DNA from: Acidobacteriota bacterium
Lineage (GTDB): Bacteria > Acidobacteriota > UBA890 > WLXD01
DNA length: 7,089 nucleotides
Assembly: GCA_022571615.1 (NCBI GenBank)
Contig: JACZXM010000017.1
Span: forward strand, 1-7,089
Direction of reading: 5' to 3'
This document shows positions 5,319-7,089 of the stretch, piece by piece. Numbering within the stretch: the first letter of the stretch is position 1; each line of letters begins with the position of its first letter. A model generated the notes under the pieces. The model ran no database searches. It was not told the DNA's origin and was given only the letters and a program-made list of their open reading frames with translations. A program made the position numbers and the translations under genes.

Positions 5319-6104
5319 GTGCTCGACAAGATGCTGTCCATGGCCCACGACGCGGGCGACGTGCTGCTGCCGTACTACGGTCGTCTTGGCACCGCCGACG
5401 CACGCCGCAAAGGCGGACGGCATCGTGACCTGGTCAGCGAGGCAGACTTGAAGGCGGAGGAGATGATCCTGCGTCAGATCCCGCCCGACGACGACGTCCT
5501 CGCCGAGGAGACGGGAGAGCGGTCGACCGGAGCGGAACGTCTCTGGATTGTCGATCCGCTCGACGGGACGATCAACTTCCTGCACGGGATTCCGTTCTGG
5601 TCGGTATCGATCGCGTTGCTGCAGCAAGGGCGCCTCGAGGTCGCCGTGGTGCATGCGCCAGCGCTGGGAATGACCTTCACGGCAACTCGCGACCAGGGCT
5701 GCCGCCTCGAAGGTGTCGAGGTATCGGTATCCGATACCGATACGCTGGGCGACGCTATCCTGGCCACGGGTTTTCCCTACGCTCGCGATACCGTTGCCGA
5801 CAATAATTTCGACAATATCTCGCGCGTCGGGCTGCTGGCGGGTGGACTGCGTCGCTTCGGCTCGGCCGCCCTGGATCTCGCGTTCACTGCTTGTGGCAAG
5901 CTCGACGGGTTCTGGGAGTTGCATCTGGAGCCGTGGGATGTTGCCGCCGGTGTGCTGCTGGTGCGCGAAGCGGGTGGTAGGGTGACCGATTTCGGTGGTG
6001 ATGGTCGCCTCGAGCGCCTGCTGTATGGGCGCAACCTCATCGCTTCGAACACACGCATCCATGAGGGGCTGCGCGAGGTGCTCGCGCCGCTGCGAGAAAT
6101 CTGA
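5319..6104 (+). CDS. Inositol-monophosphatase-family phosphatase
   Basis: This encodes a magnesium-dependent sugar-phosphate phosphatase of 261 residues, the usual length of the SuhB/IMPase family (E. coli SuhB 267). Metal-binding residues are present: Glu63 (in LAEE), Asp79 and Asp82 in the signature DPLDGTINF, and Asp207 in the second signature EPWDVAAG. The substrate-pocket region GSAALDLAFTACGKLDGFWE (about 181-200) is also typical. Family members hydrolyse inositol-1-phosphate, histidinol phosphate, fructose-1,6-bisphosphate or PAP, and sequence alone does not decide between them; CysQ-type PAP phosphatase seems less likely, and SuhB may also act in rRNA transcription. GTG at 5319 is chosen because of its good ribosome site. 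The gene stands 101 bp after the Crp/Fnr gene and converges with the aminopeptidase gene. A perfect 23-bp palindrome lies inside it (5721-5743), encoding V-S-V-S-D-T-D-T at residues 135-142. Confidence -1.
   Translation: MLDKMLSMAHDAGDVLLPYYGRLGTADARRKGGRHRDLVSEADLKAEEMILRQIPPDDDVLAEETGERSTGAERLWIVDPLDGTINFLHGIPFWSVSIALLQQGRLEVAVVHAPALGMTFTATRDQGCRLEGVEVSVSDTDTLGDAILATGFPYARDTVADNNFDNISRVGLLAGGLRRFGSAALDLAFTACGKLDGFWELHLEPWDVAAGVLLVREAGGRVTDFGGDGRLERLLYGRNLIASNTRIHEGLREVLAPLREI
5721..5743. repeat. Perfect 11-bp inverted repeat inside the phosphatase gene
   Basis: The arms GTATCGGTATC and GATACCGATAC are exact reverse complements around a single central C. Each arm is itself a near-tandem GTATC/GATAC repeat. 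In frame it encodes the alternating peptide V-S-V-S-D-T-D-T (residues 135-142), in the small, variable region between the beta strands that follow the first signature. Such a long perfect palindrome with lower GC than its surroundings is unexpected in coding sequence; it may be a binding site or a chance result of the repeating peptide. Confidence -1.
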
Positions 6105-6115
6105 TCGAGGCCGCT

Positions 6116-6131
6116 CTGCTCCCGCCAGCAG
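6116..6131 (+). other. Small hairpin after the phosphatase gene
   Basis: CTGCT and AGCAG are 5-bp arms around a 6-nt loop, 12 bases after the phosphatase stop. No T-run follows, so it is at best a weak or protein-dependent transcript end. Confidence -1.
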
Positions 6132-6198
6132 GCCGTGGTGAAAGTGTGATGGGTCTGGCAAGTGGGCGTTCCGGGTGAGGGCAAGGAGCGACGACGAG

Positions 6199-6217
6199 GC
6201 GATGTTGGCGACATCGC
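6199..6217. repeat. 7-bp inverted repeat between convergent genes
   Basis: GCGATGT and ACATCGC are exact reverse complements around a 5-nt loop, in the 149 bp between the converging phosphatase and aminopeptidase genes. Its place suggests a shared transcript end, but neither side has a T-run. Confidence -1.
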
Positions 6218-6253
6218 GGAGAAGTTGCGACGCTGCCAGTCCACCACTGCCTC

Positions 6254-7089
6254 CTAGCGCACGGTGGCGGGAGGCTCGAGCAGGGCGGGGAACTGCTGCA
6301 GCAACCCCGGTTGACGCATCATCTCCTCGATTTGATCGATGTCCATCGGCAGCCGGCCGGACAGGTTTTCGGCACCGTTCTCGGTGATCAAGATCATGTC
6401 TTCGAGGCGGATGTAGATGTTCTCTTCGGGAACCCGGAACTGCGGCTCGATGGTAAAGACCATACCCGGACGTAGGGTGCCGTCATGGGCGCCGACATCG
6501 TGGACCGCCATGCCGACCCAGTGTCCGAGGCTCCGGGCGTCGCGCCGGGCAGACTCCACATAGCGAGCCACGAAGGCTCGCGCAGCACGCTCGTAGTGTG
6601 GCTTGGAGAAACGCCATGAATCCACCACCTCCTGCATCCGTGCGGCCGCGTCGTGCATGATGTCGGCAACCTCGCCTGGGCGGATATTGTCGAGGATGGC
6701 CCGGTAGCAGGCGAGATAGAACCCGTACAGCTCGCGCTGCCAGTCGTTGAACTGTCCGTTCACGGGCATCATGCGGGTGACGTCGGTGGCGTAGTACGAG
6801 AAGTCGGGGCCAACGTCCACGAGCAGGAAGTCCCCATCCGCCATCCTGCGCCCACCTCGATGGTAGTGCGGGTACCAGGCGTTCGGACCCGCCCCCACGA
6901 GCGAGTAGTAGGCAGTGTGCTGGGCGCCATGCCGCAGGAACACGAATCGAGCCAGGGCGTCGATCTCGTACTCCATGACATCGGGCTGAACGGATCGCAT
7001 GGCTTCGAGAATGGCAAGCGTGGAGATATTGGTGGCATGGCGTATCAACGCGATCTCACGCTCGCTCTTGATCAGGCGAAGCGCGTCGA
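6254..7089 (-). CDS. pepP: Xaa-Pro aminopeptidase (M24B), 5' part beyond the window
   Basis: This is the C-terminal catalytic part of a metallopeptidase that removes an N-terminal residue preceding proline. The window holds 277 codons; the frame continues through 7089 (..DALRLIKSEREIALIRHAT), so the TTG at 7048 is not the start and the N-terminal domain lies outside. The pita-bread fold metal ligands are all present. Counting from the TTG at 7048 as residue 1, they are Asp78 (LLVDVG), Asp89 (YATDVTR, 11 residues later as in E. coli PepP), His176 (GHWVG), Glu201 (FTIEPQ) and Glu216 (IRLEDM). The VHDVG motif (182-186) and the proline-pocket region YPHYHRG (59-65) are also seen. The end of the domain, ENGAENLSGRLPMDIDQIEEMM, parallels the E. 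coli enzyme. It is probably cytoplasmic and a manganese enzyme like its relatives. A related prolidase is possible because the N-terminus is missing, but PepP fits best. Confidence -1.
   Translation of the reverse strand, partial: DALRLIKSEREIALIRHATNISTLAILEAMRSVQPDVMEYEIDALARFVFLRHGAQHTAYYSLVGAGPNAWYPHYHRGGRRMADGDFLLVDVGPDFSYYATDVTRMMPVNGQFNDWQRELYGFYLACYRAILDNIRPGEVADIMHDAAARMQEVVDSWRFSKPHYERAARAFVARYVESARRDARSLGHWVGMAVHDVGAHDGTLRPGMVFTIEPQFRVPEENIYIRLEDMILITENGAENLSGRLPMDIDQIEEMMRQPGLLQQFPALLEPPATVR

Noticed and set aside
5028..6161. Open frame of 377 codons on the minus strand across the Crp-type and phosphatase genes
   Set aside because: It lies opposite two well-supported genes, shows no recognisable motif, and is the sort of long shadow frame expected in GC-rich DNA.

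Overview
The window is GC-rich DNA, clearly above 60 % by eye, from a Gram-negative bacterium. A CpxRA-type two-component system, an outer-membrane beta-barrel protein with a signal peptide, and an ECF sigma factor paired with a six-helix NrsF/DUF1109 anti-sigma factor together suggest a proteobacterium or a close relative. GTG starts are common (at least four of the seven genes whose start is visible). I cannot place the organism more precisely. No mobile elements, RNA genes, CRISPR arrays or phage genes are visible, and genes fill nearly all of the window.

Layout. On the minus strand at the left are cpxA (21-1424) and cpxR (1417-2157). They overlap by 8 bp and form one operon read leftward, cpxR first. 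Upstream of them, also on the minus strand, is a small secreted beta-barrel gene (2334-2918). The 176 bp between this gene and cpxR holds a sequence that resembles the CpxR operator (GTAAA-N5-GTAAG). A 238 bp divergent intergenic region (2919-3156) separates the barrel gene from a plus-strand pair: an ECF sigma factor (3157-3720) and its probable membrane anti-sigma factor (3717-4397), coupled by a GTGA overlap. A hairpin with a T-run follows the pair. Next on the plus strand are a Crp/Fnr-family regulator (4519-5217) and an inositol-monophosphatase-family enzyme (5319-6104). Converging on them from the right edge is the 3' part of an Xaa-Pro aminopeptidase gene (6254 to beyond 7089, minus strand).

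How the genes may work together. The left two thirds read as a regulatory cluster: an envelope-stress two-component system, an ECF/anti-sigma pair of the type linked to redox or metal stress, and a Crp-type regulator, with one outer-membrane protein between the first two. The barrel gene is the obvious candidate output of either stress regulator, but that link is inferred from position alone. The last two genes look like housekeeping functions. I found no clearly new system. The most useful leads are the putative regulatory sites (a CpxR-like box and an ECF-like promoter), the conserved cysteine pair in the anti-sigma factor, and two strong perfect inverted repeats inside coding regions.
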